Assembly (NCBI GenBank): GCA_963709325.1
Contig: CAVPVV010000003.1
Location: 682,001 to 746,000 of the forward strand
DNA length: 64,000 bases
Reading direction: 5' to 3'
Origin: VFZN01 sp963709325
Lineage (GTDB): Bacteria; Acidobacteriota; Vicinamibacteria; Vicinamibacterales; UBA2999
Shown piece by piece: positions 8,851 to 20,181 of this stretch. The translations under genes were made by a program, and so were the position numbers. Under the pieces are notes generated by a model that was not told the DNA's origin, ran no database searches, and saw only the letters and a list, made by a program, of their open reading frames with translations. Numbering within the stretch: position 1 is the first letter of the stretch; each line of letters starts with the position of its first letter.

Positions 8851-9285
8851 ATGTATCGCCACATACTCGTCGCTATCGAGCACGCCGAGTCGGACGCCGC
8901 GATCCTCCGTCATGTCGAACGGCTCGCCCGGCTCACCGGCGCGTCGCTGCTGCTCGTCCATGTCGCCGACGGCTTTGCCGCTCGGCACTTCGACGATCTC
9001 AAGCTTCGCGAATCGGAAGAGATGCGCGCGGATCGCGAGTACCTGGAGCAGCTCGTGGCCGGGCTGAACGCGGCCGGCCTGCCGGCCCAAGGCCGGCTGG
9101 CCCTGGGCGATCCGGCGACGGAGCTGATCAAGACCGCCCGGCAGGAGTCGGTCGATCTCGTGGCGATGGCCACTCACGGGCATCGCTGGTTGAACGATCT
9201 CCTGCGTGGCACCACGGTCAACCGGGTCAGGCACGAGCTGACCGTCCCGGTGCTGCTGGTCCGGTCCGGGTCGGAGTCGCCCTGA
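8851..9285 (+). CDS. Universal stress protein UspA family
   Basis: 144 residues from the ATG at 8851 (MYRHILVAIEHAESD). The fold is a single Usp domain: first strand HILVAIE, central LLLVHVADGF, and the C-terminal DLVAMATHGHRW...LLRGTTVNRV...VPVLLVR. The canonical G-x2-G-x9-G(S/T) ATP loop is only partly kept (THG then RGTT), so ATP binding is uncertain. It sits 10 bases after the NRAMP gene and is presumably co-expressed and cytoplasmic. The frame extends upstream into the NRAMP gene, which I take as a shadow. Confidence 0.9.
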   Translation: MYRHILVAIEHAESDAAILRHVERLARLTGASLLLVHVADGFAARHFDDLKLRESEEMRADREYLEQLVAGLNAAGLPAQGRLALGDPATELIKTARQESVDLVAMATHGHRWLNDLLRGTTVNRVRHELTVPVLLVRSGSESP

Positions 9286-9323
9286 AAACACGAGGCGGCA
9301 GCAGCGCCCTGCCGCTGGAGCGG

Positions 9324-9917
9324 TCAGCGCAGCAGGCGGCCGGCCATGCCGAGAATATCGTCGAGCGGGTTGCCGTCACCGTCGAGATCGAGCATGGATG
9401 CGAGACCGCCAACGCCAGCCTGGCTGGTCATCTGACCGCCGCCAGTCTGGCCGCCGCCCATCAGGCCGCCGAGCAGACCGCCGAGCGGGTCTGCGGACTG
9501 CGCGGCCGACGGCGCGCCGCGCTTGGCCATGACGCCGGCGACGAGCATGGCGAGCATCGGCAGCATCTTCTTCAGCAGGGCCGGATCCAGCCCGGTCTGG
9601 CCCGCGGCATTGTCGGCTACCGTGCGGCTGACGTCCTGTGAACCGAAGATCTGCCCGAGCACGTTGTTGCCGCCGCTCACGTCGGTGGGACGCGGAGCCA
9701 GCACTTCCTCCAGCAGGCCGCCGCCGCCGAGGCCGCCGACCATGCCGACCAGCCCGTCGAGGCCCGCAGGCTGCGCCTGCGCCTGTTTCTTGAAGCCGCC
9801 GAGAATCGCCGGCATCAACGCCTCGGCCCCGCTTCGCGCCTGCTCCTCGCTGACGCCAAGCTCGCGCGCCATCGACTGCATGCCGCCCAAACCGCTGAGC
9901 AAGTCTGTCATCTGCAT
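9324..9917 (-). CDS. DUF937 domain-containing protein
   Basis: 197 residues rich in Gly, Leu and Met. The N-terminus LLSGLGGMQSMARELGVSEEQARSGAEALMPAILGG is the DUF937 (YidB-like) helical domain. It is followed by a GG-rich low-complexity linker and a C-terminal LDLDGDGNPLDDILGMAG stretch that looks like an EF-hand-type DxDxD loop. Known members are cytosolic or surface-associated proteins without an assigned reaction. It is convergent with the UspA gene and upstream of the VWA gene on the same strand, separated by 77 bases of unremarkable sequence. Confidence 0.82.
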   Translation of the reverse strand: MQMTDLLSGLGGMQSMARELGVSEEQARSGAEALMPAILGGFKKQAQAQPAGLDGLVGMVGGLGGGGLLEEVLAPRPTDVSGGNNVLGQIFGSQDVSRTVADNAAGQTGLDPALLKKMLPMLAMLVAGVMAKRGAPSAAQSADPLGGLLGGLMGGGQTGGGQMTSQAGVGGLASMLDLDGDGNPLDDILGMAGRLLR

Positions 9918-9994
9918 GACGGCCCCCTAGCGGCATCGACTCTATCATCCGGTGCGCTCGATGCACGGTTTCCGGGGAACGCCAACTCAGAAGT

Positions 9995-10966
9995 TCAGTC
10001 CCGAGGCGGACTCCCTTCAGGCAAGGCGGCCGCATCAACCCCGGCCGCGGCGTAGCCGACGCGGGTCCGTGCCACGCCCTTCACCGGAGGAACGAGGCGG
10101 ACGGCCACCTGCCGGAATCTCCGGCTGTCGTCAGGACGTGGCACCAGGTATCCGACGGCATATTGGTTAACGAGGTCGTGAGCAATCGTGTCGTAAACCG
10201 GTTTCAGGTCCTCCGCTTTCGCGGGGAAGAACGCGAGGCCGCCGGTGTCCCGCGAGAGCGTCCGCATCTCCCAGTTGACGTTCCGGCGCCGATCGAAGCC
10301 GGGGTCCACCGTTGAGATGTAGCGATCGTCGGGAGTGATCGTGTAGACGGCAACATCCGCCGACCGCGCGAGCCCGGCGATCTCGTCGAAGCCGAGATGA
10401 CTGGTCGTGTCGCACCCGTCCGAGAAAAGCACGAGCACCTGCCGACGGAGCTCCGGGTGCAGCCGCCGCTCGCGCTCGAACTGCCGGAGCGACAAATACA
10501 GGCCGTCGTAGAGAGCCGTGGTCCCGCTTGCGCCGACGGCATCGATGGCGCTCCCGACGCTCGCAAGATCCGGCGTCAGCTGCTGGCGCACTTCGACGCC
10601 GCGCTTGATCTCGATCATCGTGGCCCGGTCGCCTCCGCGCAGCCTCGCCAGCAGGTCACGCGCGCCGTGCTTCACGAGCGGGAGCAGTGACCCCATGCTG
10701 CCGCTGGTGTCGAGCACGATCGCCACATCGAGCGGCACGCGATCGCTGCCAAAGAGCGATACCGGCTGCTGGACGCCGTCCTCGTAGACCGCGAAGTTCT
10801 CCGCGCTGAGCCCGCTGACGTTGTGGCCGCGCCCATCTGTGACGCTCACCGAGAGCGCGACCATCGCGACGCCGGTCCTGAACTGTTGCGCGCGCTCGGC
10901 TGCGGTGCTCGCGATCACGAGCAGGCAGACACAGCCGATTAGGCGCGCACCCGATGCGCTTGGCAT
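9995..10966 (-). CDS. VWFA-related secreted protein
   Basis: 323 residues from the ATG at 10966, which has a perfect AAGGAGG ribosome site. The longer frame to 11167 is rejected. A signal peptide (GARLIGCVCLLVIASTAAE) leads into the beta-strand repeat VALSVSVTDGRGHNVSGLSAENFAVYEDG, typical of the acidobacterial VWFA-related family (TIGR03436-like). The von Willebrand A domain keeps its metal site DTSGSMG, the threonine in SGTTALYDGL and the aspartate in LFSDGCDTTS. Such proteins are thought to mediate protein contacts at the cell surface. The binding partner is unknown. No operon partner is evident. Confidence 0.87.
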   Translation of the reverse strand: MPSASGARLIGCVCLLVIASTAAERAQQFRTGVAMVALSVSVTDGRGHNVSGLSAENFAVYEDGVQQPVSLFGSDRVPLDVAIVLDTSGSMGSLLPLVKHGARDLLARLRGGDRATMIEIKRGVEVRQQLTPDLASVGSAIDAVGASGTTALYDGLYLSLRQFERERRLHPELRRQVLVLFSDGCDTTSHLGFDEIAGLARSADVAVYTITPDDRYISTVDPGFDRRRNVNWEMRTLSRDTGGLAFFPAKAEDLKPVYDTIAHDLVNQYAVGYLVPRPDDSRRFRQVAVRLVPPVKGVARTRVGYAAAGVDAAALPEGSPPRD

Positions 10967-11096
10967 GTCGTCCTCCTTGCCCGGCGCTCGGCGTGCACGC
11001 AGTCGCGGCGGTCTACCGCGAACAGATACAAACACCGTTCCAATGCGAAAGACCGGCGGCCGACCCCGCCCGCGCTCGCGGGTGCGGCCGGCGCGA

Positions 11097-11241
11097 TCAC
11101 AGGGATGTAAGAAGTATTCGAGGATCGTCGTCGTCCTGGACGTTCGGGACGCGGTGGCAGGTGGCATCGAGGTCGCCGGTCGCGACCGGCACCTTCAGCG
11201 GCAGGCGCCAAGGGCTGAGTCCCTCCAGCATCGCGGCGCTT

Positions 11242-11255
<14 letters not shown>
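11097..11255 (-). CDS. Possible small protein overlapping the uvrA2 stop
   Basis: An ATG at 11255, inside the last codons of the UvrA-like gene, opens a 52-residue frame ending in PNVQDDDDPRILLTSL before a TGA. The overlap would allow translational coupling. The peptide contains PLKVPVATGDLDATCHRVPN and has no signal or membrane segment. I do not recognise it. It could be a real small gene, a degraded domain of a former neighbour, or chance. The rest of the interval 10967-11241 holds nothing else that I can support. Confidence 0.3.
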
Positions 11256-13665
<2,410 letters not shown>

Positions 13666-13760
13666 GGTTGTCAGTATCAGCCATTCGTGACCACAGGCTT
13701 CACACGACCGAGCATAATGTGGCCGAATCATCGTCTGCGTGCGACGACTGGAGAATGGGC

Positions 13761-15371
13761 ATGACTCCACGAAGCATCACCGGTCTGGCAGCCGCCGGCC
13801 TGATGGCGACGTCTCTGGTGGTTGGACGCGGCACTGGCGCCAGTGCCGCGGATCAGGGCGGACCACCTGCCGCGGCGCCGGCAGCAGCGCGCGTGTTCCT
13901 GCAGTGGCCACTCCCCGCGACGGGACAGGCTTACCGTGCGATTGACGGCGCGCGGCTCTGGCAGCATGTCAAGGAGTCCGGCGATATCGCCGAGCGATAC
14001 CGGCAACAGGGTCATCCCCAGTTCTGGGGCATCATCGCCGGCACGTCTGGGGATGCCGAGGAAGCTCAGTGGCTCCTCGGAAAATACAAGCAGATCGGCC
14101 TGACGGACACGCGCATCCAGGCGGTGGCCTTGTTCCATCCGCAGTGGGCGCCCGATTCCTGGGAAGTGGCGGCAACGGCTGATGGAAGGTCGACGACGCT
14201 GATGTCGGCGCAGCCGGCATACGCCACGACCTCAACCGACGGAAAGCCGCTCGATGTGCCAGCGATTTACGCCGGCCTCGGGAGCGAAGCCGACTTCGCC
14301 GGCCGAGACGTGCGGGGCAAGGCGGTCCTGCTCTTCCGGGAGGGCACCGGTTACAGCATGGGGTCCGATGCGGTGCTGAAGCGCGTACAGTCCGCAGGCG
14401 CGGCCGCGATCTTCTTCTCCGACTTCCGGGGCGGGAACCTCAACGTTCAAGCCTACCGGGCAAACACCACCGTCCCGACCTTCAATCTCGGAACGCAGGA
14501 TGCCGTGATGTTGCGCGATCTGATCGGCAAGGCCCCGGCCGGGAGCCCGCCGCGCCTCACGATCCGCCTCGAGGCGAAGTGGGCGGCCGATCAGAAGTCC
14601 TTCCTGGTATGGGGCACCCTGCCCGGCGCGACCGACGAGACGGTCTATGTCATCGCGCACCGCGACGGCTGGTTCGATGCATCGGGGGACAACGCGAGCG
14701 GCGTCGCGACCATGCTCGGCCTCGCGGAGTACTACGCCAGGATTCCCCAGAGCCAGCGGCGGCGGACGATGATCTTCATCGGGACGGATGGGCATCACGC
14801 CAACAACCCGAGCGGATATGGGCGGGAGTGGCTCGCAGCGAACCGGGAGAAGCTCTTCTCGAAAACAGCGTTGATGATCAACGCCGAGCATCCCTCGCAG
14901 GCGTTGACACGCGGGGGAACGGCGGGTTGGACGGAATCGATCGTCCCTTTGCAGTGGTACGCGGGCGGAGCTTCCAGGCCGCAGTTGACGAAGATTGCGG
15001 CCGCGGCGTTTCACGAGTTCGGGGTCCCGCTCTGGGACCAGCCCAGTCCGGCACCACCTTCGGGCGATATCCTGCCGTTTTTTGGCTTCCTGCCCGGCGT
15101 AGTGATTCAGTCCAACGACTTCATGTACATGCACACCTCCGGCGATTCGCCGGCTAACGTCGCGCCGTCAGGACTCGAAGCAGCCACCCGCGCCTACGCC
15201 CGGATCATCGACGAGGTCAACAAGCTGGCGCTGAGCGAACTGCAGCGTCCCGAGGAGCCGCGCAAGCCGCGGATTGATTTCGCCGCCTGCTCGGACTGGA
15301 TCAAGGACTCGTCCGCGGCGTGTATCCAAAATACAGAGAAGGCCTGCGCGATCACCGCTCCAGGCTGCTGA
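13761..15371 (+). CDS. M28-like secreted protein, catalytic Glu motif lost
   Basis: About 536 residues from the ATG at 13761, which has GGAGA six bases upstream. A signal peptide (SITGLAAAGLMATSLVV) is followed by a PA-type insert (GKAVLLFREGTGYSMGSDAV) and the M28 peptidase-like domain. The first zinc ligands are recognisable: VIAHRDGWFDASGDNASGVA. Where active M28 enzymes have a Glu-Glu pair (GEE), this one has GTDGHHANNPSG, and the following NLD motif is MINAEH. The last metal histidine would be in YMHTSGDSPANV. The fold is therefore M28 but peptidase activity is doubtful. Monocistronic, divergent from uvrA2. Confidence 0.83.
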   Translation: MTPRSITGLAAAGLMATSLVVGRGTGASAADQGGPPAAAPAAARVFLQWPLPATGQAYRAIDGARLWQHVKESGDIAERYRQQGHPQFWGIIAGTSGDAEEAQWLLGKYKQIGLTDTRIQAVALFHPQWAPDSWEVAATADGRSTTLMSAQPAYATTSTDGKPLDVPAIYAGLGSEADFAGRDVRGKAVLLFREGTGYSMGSDAVLKRVQSAGAAAIFFSDFRGGNLNVQAYRANTTVPTFNLGTQDAVMLRDLIGKAPAGSPPRLTIRLEAKWAADQKSFLVWGTLPGATDETVYVIAHRDGWFDASGDNASGVATMLGLAEYYARIPQSQRRRTMIFIGTDGHHANNPSGYGREWLAANREKLFSKTALMINAEHPSQALTRGGTAGWTESIVPLQWYAGGASRPQLTKIAAAAFHEFGVPLWDQPSPAPPSGDILPFFGFLPGVVIQSNDFMYMHTSGDSPANVAPSGLEAATRAYARIIDEVNKLALSELQRPEEPRKPRIDFAACSDWIKDSSAACIQNTEKACAITAPGC

Positions 15372-15461
15372 GAGTTCCTGACACATCGGTCTGGTAGGAT
15401 GCCGACGCAAGCCACTCGCGTCTGCGGTCATTGGTTCAAGCGGTATCGAAAGGAGACTCTT

Positions 15462-16295
15462 ATGACACTTCGTGCGGCGGCGCTTGTCCTGTCTCTGCCT
15501 CTTCTGCCAGCCCTCGCGTTCGCGCAACCCGGTCCCTGCCGAGATCTTCCCAGTCACGATACGTTGCGCGTCGCGCTGCAGGCGGTCGTGGTGCAACCAG
15601 GTCAACCCAACGGCGGGCTCGATAACAACATGTGGGCGACCGTGGTCAATCGAGACGGGCAGGTATGCGCCGTCGTCTTCTCAGGAGATGACCGCGGCGA
15701 TCAATGGCCTGGCAGCCGCGTGATCTCCGCGCAGAAGGCTAATGCCGCTAACGCGTTCAGCCTTCCCACCGGCAGCGCCGGCATCTTCCCTGGGCTCGCC
15801 CTGTCAACGGCCAACCTCTACTCCGCGGTTCAACCGGGCGGTAGCCTGTTCGGGCTGCAGGAAAGCAACCCCGTCGACACCGACGTCGCCTACAAGGGGA
15901 ATTCTTCGAACAACGGACAACCAAACGATCCCATGGTCGGAGCGAAGATCGGCGGCATCAACGTCTTCGGCGGCGGACTGGCGCTCTACGATGCGGCCGG
16001 CGAGCTGATCGGCGGCGTTGGCGTCAGCGGCGACACGTCGTGCACCGATCATGTCGTCGCGTGGAAGGTCCGGCACCTCCTGAATCTCGATAGCGTGCCG
16101 GCGGGCGTCGCCCCCGGGGGCACCGACAACATGATTCAGGACATCGTGAGTGTTGGCGGCCATCCGGTGAGTGCCAGCGGATTCGGCCACCCTACCTGTC
16201 TGAACAATCCCAGCCCCGCGTTGCTGCAGACGGCATGCCCCAAGGGTCCGGCAGCACCGCTGGCAGGGTGCGCGAGCGCCGTGGTCACGCCCTGA
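15462..16295 (+). CDS. Secreted HbpS/GlcG-type heme-binding family protein
   Basis: About 277 residues. The ATG at 15462 follows an AAGGAGA ribosome site and starts a clear signal peptide ending ALAFAQ. The GlcG/HbpS fold is seen in VISAQKANAANAFSLPTGS, LFGLQESNPVD, GGINVFGGGLALYDAAGELIGGVGVSGDTSC and the closing DHVVAWKVRH. HbpS is an extracellular heme-binding redox sensor in Streptomyces, and many homologues are uncharacterised. Here four or more cysteines in the C-terminal tail (PTCLNNPS, TACPKGP, AGCASA) suggest disulfides in the periplasm. The permease gene begins 33 bases downstream and may be cotranscribed. Confidence 0.8.
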   Translation: MTLRAAALVLSLPLLPALAFAQPGPCRDLPSHDTLRVALQAVVVQPGQPNGGLDNNMWATVVNRDGQVCAVVFSGDDRGDQWPGSRVISAQKANAANAFSLPTGSAGIFPGLALSTANLYSAVQPGGSLFGLQESNPVDTDVAYKGNSSNNGQPNDPMVGAKIGGINVFGGGLALYDAAGELIGGVGVSGDTSCTDHVVAWKVRHLLNLDSVPAGVAPGGTDNMIQDIVSVGGHPVSASGFGHPTCLNNPSPALLQTACPKGPAAPLAGCASAVVTP

Positions 16296-16328
16296 TCTGG
16301 TCAGCGATCGGCTGGAAAGCGAGGCCTC

Positions 16329-18815
16329 ATGGAAGCGCTCGCCCAGGAATTTCGTCAGGCGGCCCGTCGGCTGCTTCGCAGTCCCGCCTTCACGCTGGCC
16401 ACCGTCCTCACGCTCGGACTCGCGATCGGCGCAAACGGCGCCATCTTCGCGATCGTCGAACGCGTGGTGATCAACCCGCTGCCCTACCCGGACTCGGATC
16501 GGCTGATCGAGTTCGATCACGGGCTCACTCGATTGCGCGTCAGCGGCGTCGCGACGCCGCCTGGGCTCTACCTGCACTACGTCAACCGGTCGAAGACGCT
16601 GGAATCCGCGGCGCTCTACAGCGTCGCGGACCAGACGTTGACTGGCACCGGCGGCCCCGAGCGAATCCGCGTGGCCCGGGCCACGCCGTCGCTGGGCGTC
16701 GTCCTTGGCGTCCCGCCGGCGCTCGGCCGCTGGTTCACCGTTGGCGAAGGACAGCGGGGCGCCCCGGCGGTGGCGGTGCTCTCCCACGGTTTGTGGCTGC
16801 GGCGCTACGACGGGGACCCAGGCATCGTCGGCCGCTCCATCGTGATCGATGGGACCGCGATGGACATCGTCGGGGTCATGCCGGCGTCGTTCGCGTTTCC
16901 GGACCCGCGCACCGAAGCATGGACCGCCCTGCGGCTGTCGCGCGCCGACGGCTTCGGGTTTTTCGAGCACGTCGGTGTGGGACGCCTGCGGGCCGGCGTC
17001 ACGGTGGACGCGGCTCGCGCCGAGTTGCAGGCCCTCATCGCCGAGGTTCCCGGCGTTTTCCCGGACGATCCACGAGCGGAAGGCAACGTCGAAGCCGGCT
17101 TGTATTTTTCCGGCCGGCCGCTCAAGGACGTCACGCTCGGTAACGTCACACGCACACTGTGGATCCTGCTGGCAGCGGTCGCTGGCGTCCTGCTCGTGGC
17201 GTGCGCCAACGTGGCCAATTTGTTCCTGGTGCGATCGGAGGTCCGCCGCCGGGAAGTAGCAATCCGGAGCGCGCTTGGCGCGGGCGGCGCGGGCCTGGGA
17301 CGACTGTTCTTCACCGAGAGCCTGCTGCTCTCGGGCACCGGCGGTGCGCTCGGACTGCTGATCGCGTGGAGCGCAGTACGGCTGCTGCTGCGCCTCGGGC
17401 CTGCGCGCCTGCCGCGGCTCCACGAGATCCAGTTGGACGGCGTGACGATCGGCTACCTGCTGCTGCTCATCGCGATCACGACGACAATCTTCGCCATCGT
17501 GCCGATGTGGCGGGGCGCGACCGGCCTGGATGCCCTGCGGGACGAGGGGCGCGGCAACACTGCCACGCGGCACCGCCACCGGATCCGTTACGCGCTCGTC
17601 GGCGGACAGGTCGCCCTTGCGCTGATTCTGCTCGTTGCCTCCGGCCTGATGGTGCGCAGTTTCCAGCAGATGCGCGCCGTGGATCCCGGATTCAACCCTG
17701 CTTCAGCGGTCACGTTCGGCGTCGGATTGACGGACCGCGAATACCCGACTGTCGACTCGGCACTCGCGGTGCACCGCCGGATCATCGAACAGCTGTCCGC
17801 ATTGCCAGGCGTGACCGCGGCCGCCGCTACAACCTGCCTGCCCCTGTCCGGCGGTTGCTCGGGTAACTCGGTCAAGGTGGAGGGCCAGGACTATCCGCCT
17901 GATGCGACCTTGCCGGTGGCGCTGATCCGCGCGGTCACCGGCGGCTACCTGGAGACGATCGGCACGCGGCTCTTGCGGGGTCGCACCATCGAGCGCGCCG
18001 ACGTCGAGCGGCGCGAGCCGGTGGCGGTGATCAGCGAGCAGCTGGCGAAGCGCGCCTTTGGCGATCGAGATCCTCTGGGACGCCGCATTGCCTCGAATCA
18101 GCCGCCGCCGCGCCCGGGCGCGCCCCAGCCGCTGGAATGGTTGATGGTGGTCGGCATCGTCGCCGATACGCCGACTCAAACGGTAACCGAGGAACCGATC
18201 GGCCAACTCTTCATGCCACTGTCACTGGGCCGCGGCGCCGCGGACACGCTGTCCCGGCGCGTCGTGCCCAGTGCGGCCACGCTCAGCTACGTCGTGCGAA
18301 CGGCGACGCCGCCGCTGGATCTGGTGCCATCGATTCGGCAGGCGGTTCGTTCGATCGACAGCAACCTCGCTCTGGCGCAGGTGTTGTCGCTCCAGCAGCT
18401 GCTCGATCGTTCTACGGCGCAGCTGACCTTCACGATGGTCCTGCTGGCGATTGCCGCCGCCGTGACGCTGGTGCTCGGCATCGTTGGCATCTATGGAGTC
18501 ATGTCCTACATCGTCAGCCAGCGGACGGGTGAGATCGGCGTGCGGCTGGCGCTCGGCGCGGAGCCCGGCCGCATCGCGGGCCAGATCCTGCGCCAGGGCG
18601 CGCTGGTCACCCTCGTCGGGATCGCAGCAGGCACGATCGTCGCGCTTGCCGGCGGACGCCTGATCGGATCGGTTCTGTACGGCGTCAGCCCTCGCGATCC
18701 CGCCGTGTTCGCGGTGGCGGCCGCGGCGCTGCTTGGTATTGCGCTCGCCGCCTGCTGGATCCCGGCGCGCCGCGCGTCGCGGCTCAGCCCAGCGCTCTCG
18801 CTGCGCGGAGAGTGA
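16329..18815 (+). CDS. MacB/FtsX-type permease (acidobacterial ADOP family)
   Basis: 828 residues with the duplicated FtsX architecture: one membrane segment near residue 25 (FTLATVLTLGLAIGANGAIF), a MacB-type periplasmic domain, three helices near residues 280-400 containing VACANVANLFLVRSEVRRREVAIRSALGA, another FtsX start (ALVGGQVALALILLVASGLM), a second periplasmic domain and three final helices with GVMSYIVSQRTGEIGVRLALGA. No ATPase domain is fused and none is adjacent, as is usual for these stand-alone permeases. By homology with MacB they would move substrates from the periplasm or exert mechanical signalling. The substrate is unknown. No PadR gene accompanies this copy, unlike the one at 46586. 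Confidence 0.9.
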   Translation: MEALAQEFRQAARRLLRSPAFTLATVLTLGLAIGANGAIFAIVERVVINPLPYPDSDRLIEFDHGLTRLRVSGVATPPGLYLHYVNRSKTLESAALYSVADQTLTGTGGPERIRVARATPSLGVVLGVPPALGRWFTVGEGQRGAPAVAVLSHGLWLRRYDGDPGIVGRSIVIDGTAMDIVGVMPASFAFPDPRTEAWTALRLSRADGFGFFEHVGVGRLRAGVTVDAARAELQALIAEVPGVFPDDPRAEGNVEAGLYFSGRPLKDVTLGNVTRTLWILLAAVAGVLLVACANVANLFLVRSEVRRREVAIRSALGAGGAGLGRLFFTESLLLSGTGGALGLLIAWSAVRLLLRLGPARLPRLHEIQLDGVTIGYLLLLIAITTTIFAIVPMWRGATGLDALRDEGRGNTATRHRHRIRYALVGGQVALALILLVASGLMVRSFQQMRAVDPGFNPASAVTFGVGLTDREYPTVDSALAVHRRIIEQLSALPGVTAAAATTCLPLSGGCSGNSVKVEGQDYPPDATLPVALIRAVTGGYLETIGTRLLRGRTIERADVERREPVAVISEQLAKRAFGDRDPLGRRIASNQPPPRPGAPQPLEWLMVVGIVADTPTQTVTEEPIGQLFMPLSLGRGAADTLSRRVVPSAATLSYVVRTATPPLDLVPSIRQAVRSIDSNLALAQVLSLQQLLDRSTAQLTFTMVLLAIAAAVTLVLGIVGIYGVMSYIVSQRTGEIGVRLALGAEPGRIAGQILRQGALVTLVGIAAGTIVALAGGRLIGSVLYGVSPRDPAVFAVAAAALLGIALAACWIPARRASRLSPALSLRGE

Positions 18816-18917
18816 GCCCTCGACCCGAACACGGTCGATCGCCGGTCACCTTCGACCGATAATGCTCGGTCGGAGCCTATGAAGCTGAGCTGTCAAAGTT
18901 CCTGCAGCGCACAAACG

Positions 18918-19364
18918 TTAGCCCGGATAGACTGTCCCCGCCTCAACGAAGCACAACGGATTCTGCCACTTATCCTCGGCGTAGAACGATCGCTCGCCCC
19001 AGGGCCGCACGCTAATGGCGCCGGCGGCGACGCCGTGCACATTCTCTCGAGAGAGGCAGCCGAGGTCTCTGGCGCGGGCGAAGACAGCATCGAGGTTGTC
19101 GACGGTGAAATAGAGGGCCTTCGCGGCCGGGTGCGGCGTTCCTACAGATGACACGTCGACCACCTGTAACGTGACCGGACCGCAGGTGAAGTAGCAGCGC
19201 GACCCCGCCTGCCTTCGGCCCTCGAGCCCGAACAGCTTGCCGTAGAAGTCAGCCGCCTGGTCGAGGTTGCCGACTTCGACATTGATGCGAAACAGGCTCG
19301 GCACGTCCAATCGCTTCTTCGCACCTGTCGCCGGCGCCGTCTTCACTGCCTTCTTCTTCACCAT
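18918..19364 (-). CDS. VOC family protein (glyoxalase/bleomycin-resistance fold)
   Basis: About 148 residues from the ATG at 19364, with GGAGGA upstream. A lysine-rich leader (VKKKAVKTAPATGAKKR) is followed by one VOC unit pair: FRINVEVGNLDQAADFYGKLFGLE, ALYFTVDNLDAVFARARDLGC and the closing WGERSFYAEDKWQNPLCFVEAGT, whose glutamate is a metal-ligand position. The substrate is not predictable: related proteins bind metals, bleomycin or glutathione adducts. The start overlaps the stop of the ArsR gene by one base (TGATG), so the pair is translationally coupled and very probably controlled by that regulator. Confidence 0.88.
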   Translation of the reverse strand: MVKKKAVKTAPATGAKKRLDVPSLFRINVEVGNLDQAADFYGKLFGLEGRRQAGSRCYFTCGPVTLQVVDVSSVGTPHPAAKALYFTVDNLDAVFARARDLGCLSRENVHGVAAGAISVRPWGERSFYAEDKWQNPLCFVEAGTVYPG

Positions 19365-19705
19365 CACTTGTTCCTCCGCTGTAGTTGCAGTTGAGGGTCC
19401 GTCGAAAACCACGCGAGCCAATCGCGCACGAGCTCGAGTCGGCGGCGATCGAGGTGGTAGACACGTGTGCGTCCGCGCCGATCGTGATGCAGCAGCCCGG
19501 CCCCCTCGAGCGCTTTGATGTGCCCGGTCGTCGTCGGCCACGCGTGATCGAACATGCCGGCGATCTCGCCGGCGGTCATCGATCCGCTGTGAAAGTGCAG
19601 CGTGACGAGGATTCGTCGGCGTACCGGGTGCGCGAGCGCCGTGAACACGGCCTCATATGCATCCAGTGTCGCTTTCGGCTCTTGCCTCGGCGTCCCCTTC
19701 GCCAT
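19364..19705 (-). CDS. ArsR/GntR-like winged-helix regulator
   Basis: 113 residues. ALAHPVRRRILVTLHFHSGSMTAGEIAGMF is the ArsR-type N-terminal helix and start of the HTH, WPTTTGHIKALEGAGLLHHDRRGRTRVYHL the recognition helix and wing. No cysteine metal site is visible, so it belongs to the non-metal ArsR members that often control VOC, AHSA1 or DHFR-like enzymes. It starts eight bases after a good -10 box, so the transcript may be nearly leaderless. It is coupled to the VOC gene through a TGATG overlap. A 5' fragment of a close paralogue survives at 25407-25637. Confidence 0.9.
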   Translation of the reverse strand: MAKGTPRQEPKATLDAYEAVFTALAHPVRRRILVTLHFHSGSMTAGEIAGMFDHAWPTTTGHIKALEGAGLLHHDRRGRTRVYHLDRRRLELVRDWLAWFSTDPQLQLQRRNK

Positions 19706-19713
19706 CGCCGATA

Positions 19714-19742
19714 TATTTAGGGCATAGACTAAACATCGTCAA
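19714..19742 (-). promoter_or_regulatory. ArsR-VOC promoter with palindromic operator
   Basis: On the minus strand TTGACG (19742-19737), a 17-base spacer and TAAATA (19719-19714) form a near-consensus sigma-70 promoter ending eight bases before the start codon. A palindrome with arms TTTAG and CTAAA separated by eight bases (19716-19733) overlaps the -10 and spacer. It is the obvious operator for ArsR autorepression, because the arms are kept in the duplicated copy at 25648-25665 while the centre has changed. Confidence 0.72.
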
Positions 19743-19825
19743 GGGTTATTTAGCTTCTAGACGAAACAACAGCATTAATATCTGTCCACTCGAGGCTTCG
19801 CGACCTGCTCGGTGCGATTCCTCAG

Positions 19826-20050
19826 GATCAACGACTTACGCTGTGGAAGTTCGATACTGCCACTTGGCGGGTTCTGCAAGTCATTGAGTTGGCAGCGCTT
19901 TAGGAGGTGGCTCCTCGGGCTGGATTCGAGCATGCTCCCGCCGAGCCAAGGGCAGAGGCGAGGTTTGAACCAGAAACAGCCGAGGCTGCCAACTCCCGCG
20001 AGGGAGGTTGGCTCGCCGCACTGGATGATGTCCGCAGCTGACTCATCCGT
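19826..20050. repeat. tRNA-Asn-linked dispersed repeat, copy A
   Basis: The 476 bases between the ArsR start and the TonB receptor hold no gene. Three repeat blocks are found here: 19826-19856 matches 33711-33741; 19908-19929 is identical to the last 22 bases of the tRNA-Asn gene (56267-56288); 19930-20046 matches 52581-52697. The block from 20012 resembles the coding tail seen in copies B and C but contains a TGA and is degraded. It may be an old attachment-site junction. Confidence 0.7.
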
Positions 20051-20181
20051 GCGGCGCAGGGGTGCTGCTGACTTCATTGCGACGAAGGGCAAGTTCGACA
20101 TCAACCGGGTTTCCGTGGTTAACATGACTCTCCAGGGATCAGTCTGGTCGTCCAGCGATGCGTGGTCAGAAGGGAGATCCT

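Noticed and set aside
7527..8864. 445-residue minus-strand frame
   Set aside because: Antisense to NRAMP, composed of charged low-complexity sequence typical of reading a membrane gene backwards.
15804..17579. 591-residue minus-strand frame
   Set aside because: Runs across the HbpS-like and permease genes on the other strand, has no signal peptide or motif and crosses a gene boundary.
19775..20125. 116-residue minus-strand frame
   Set aside because: It is the translation of repeat copy A including the tRNA-like block. A similar frame appears at copy C because of the repeat and not because of a conserved protein.
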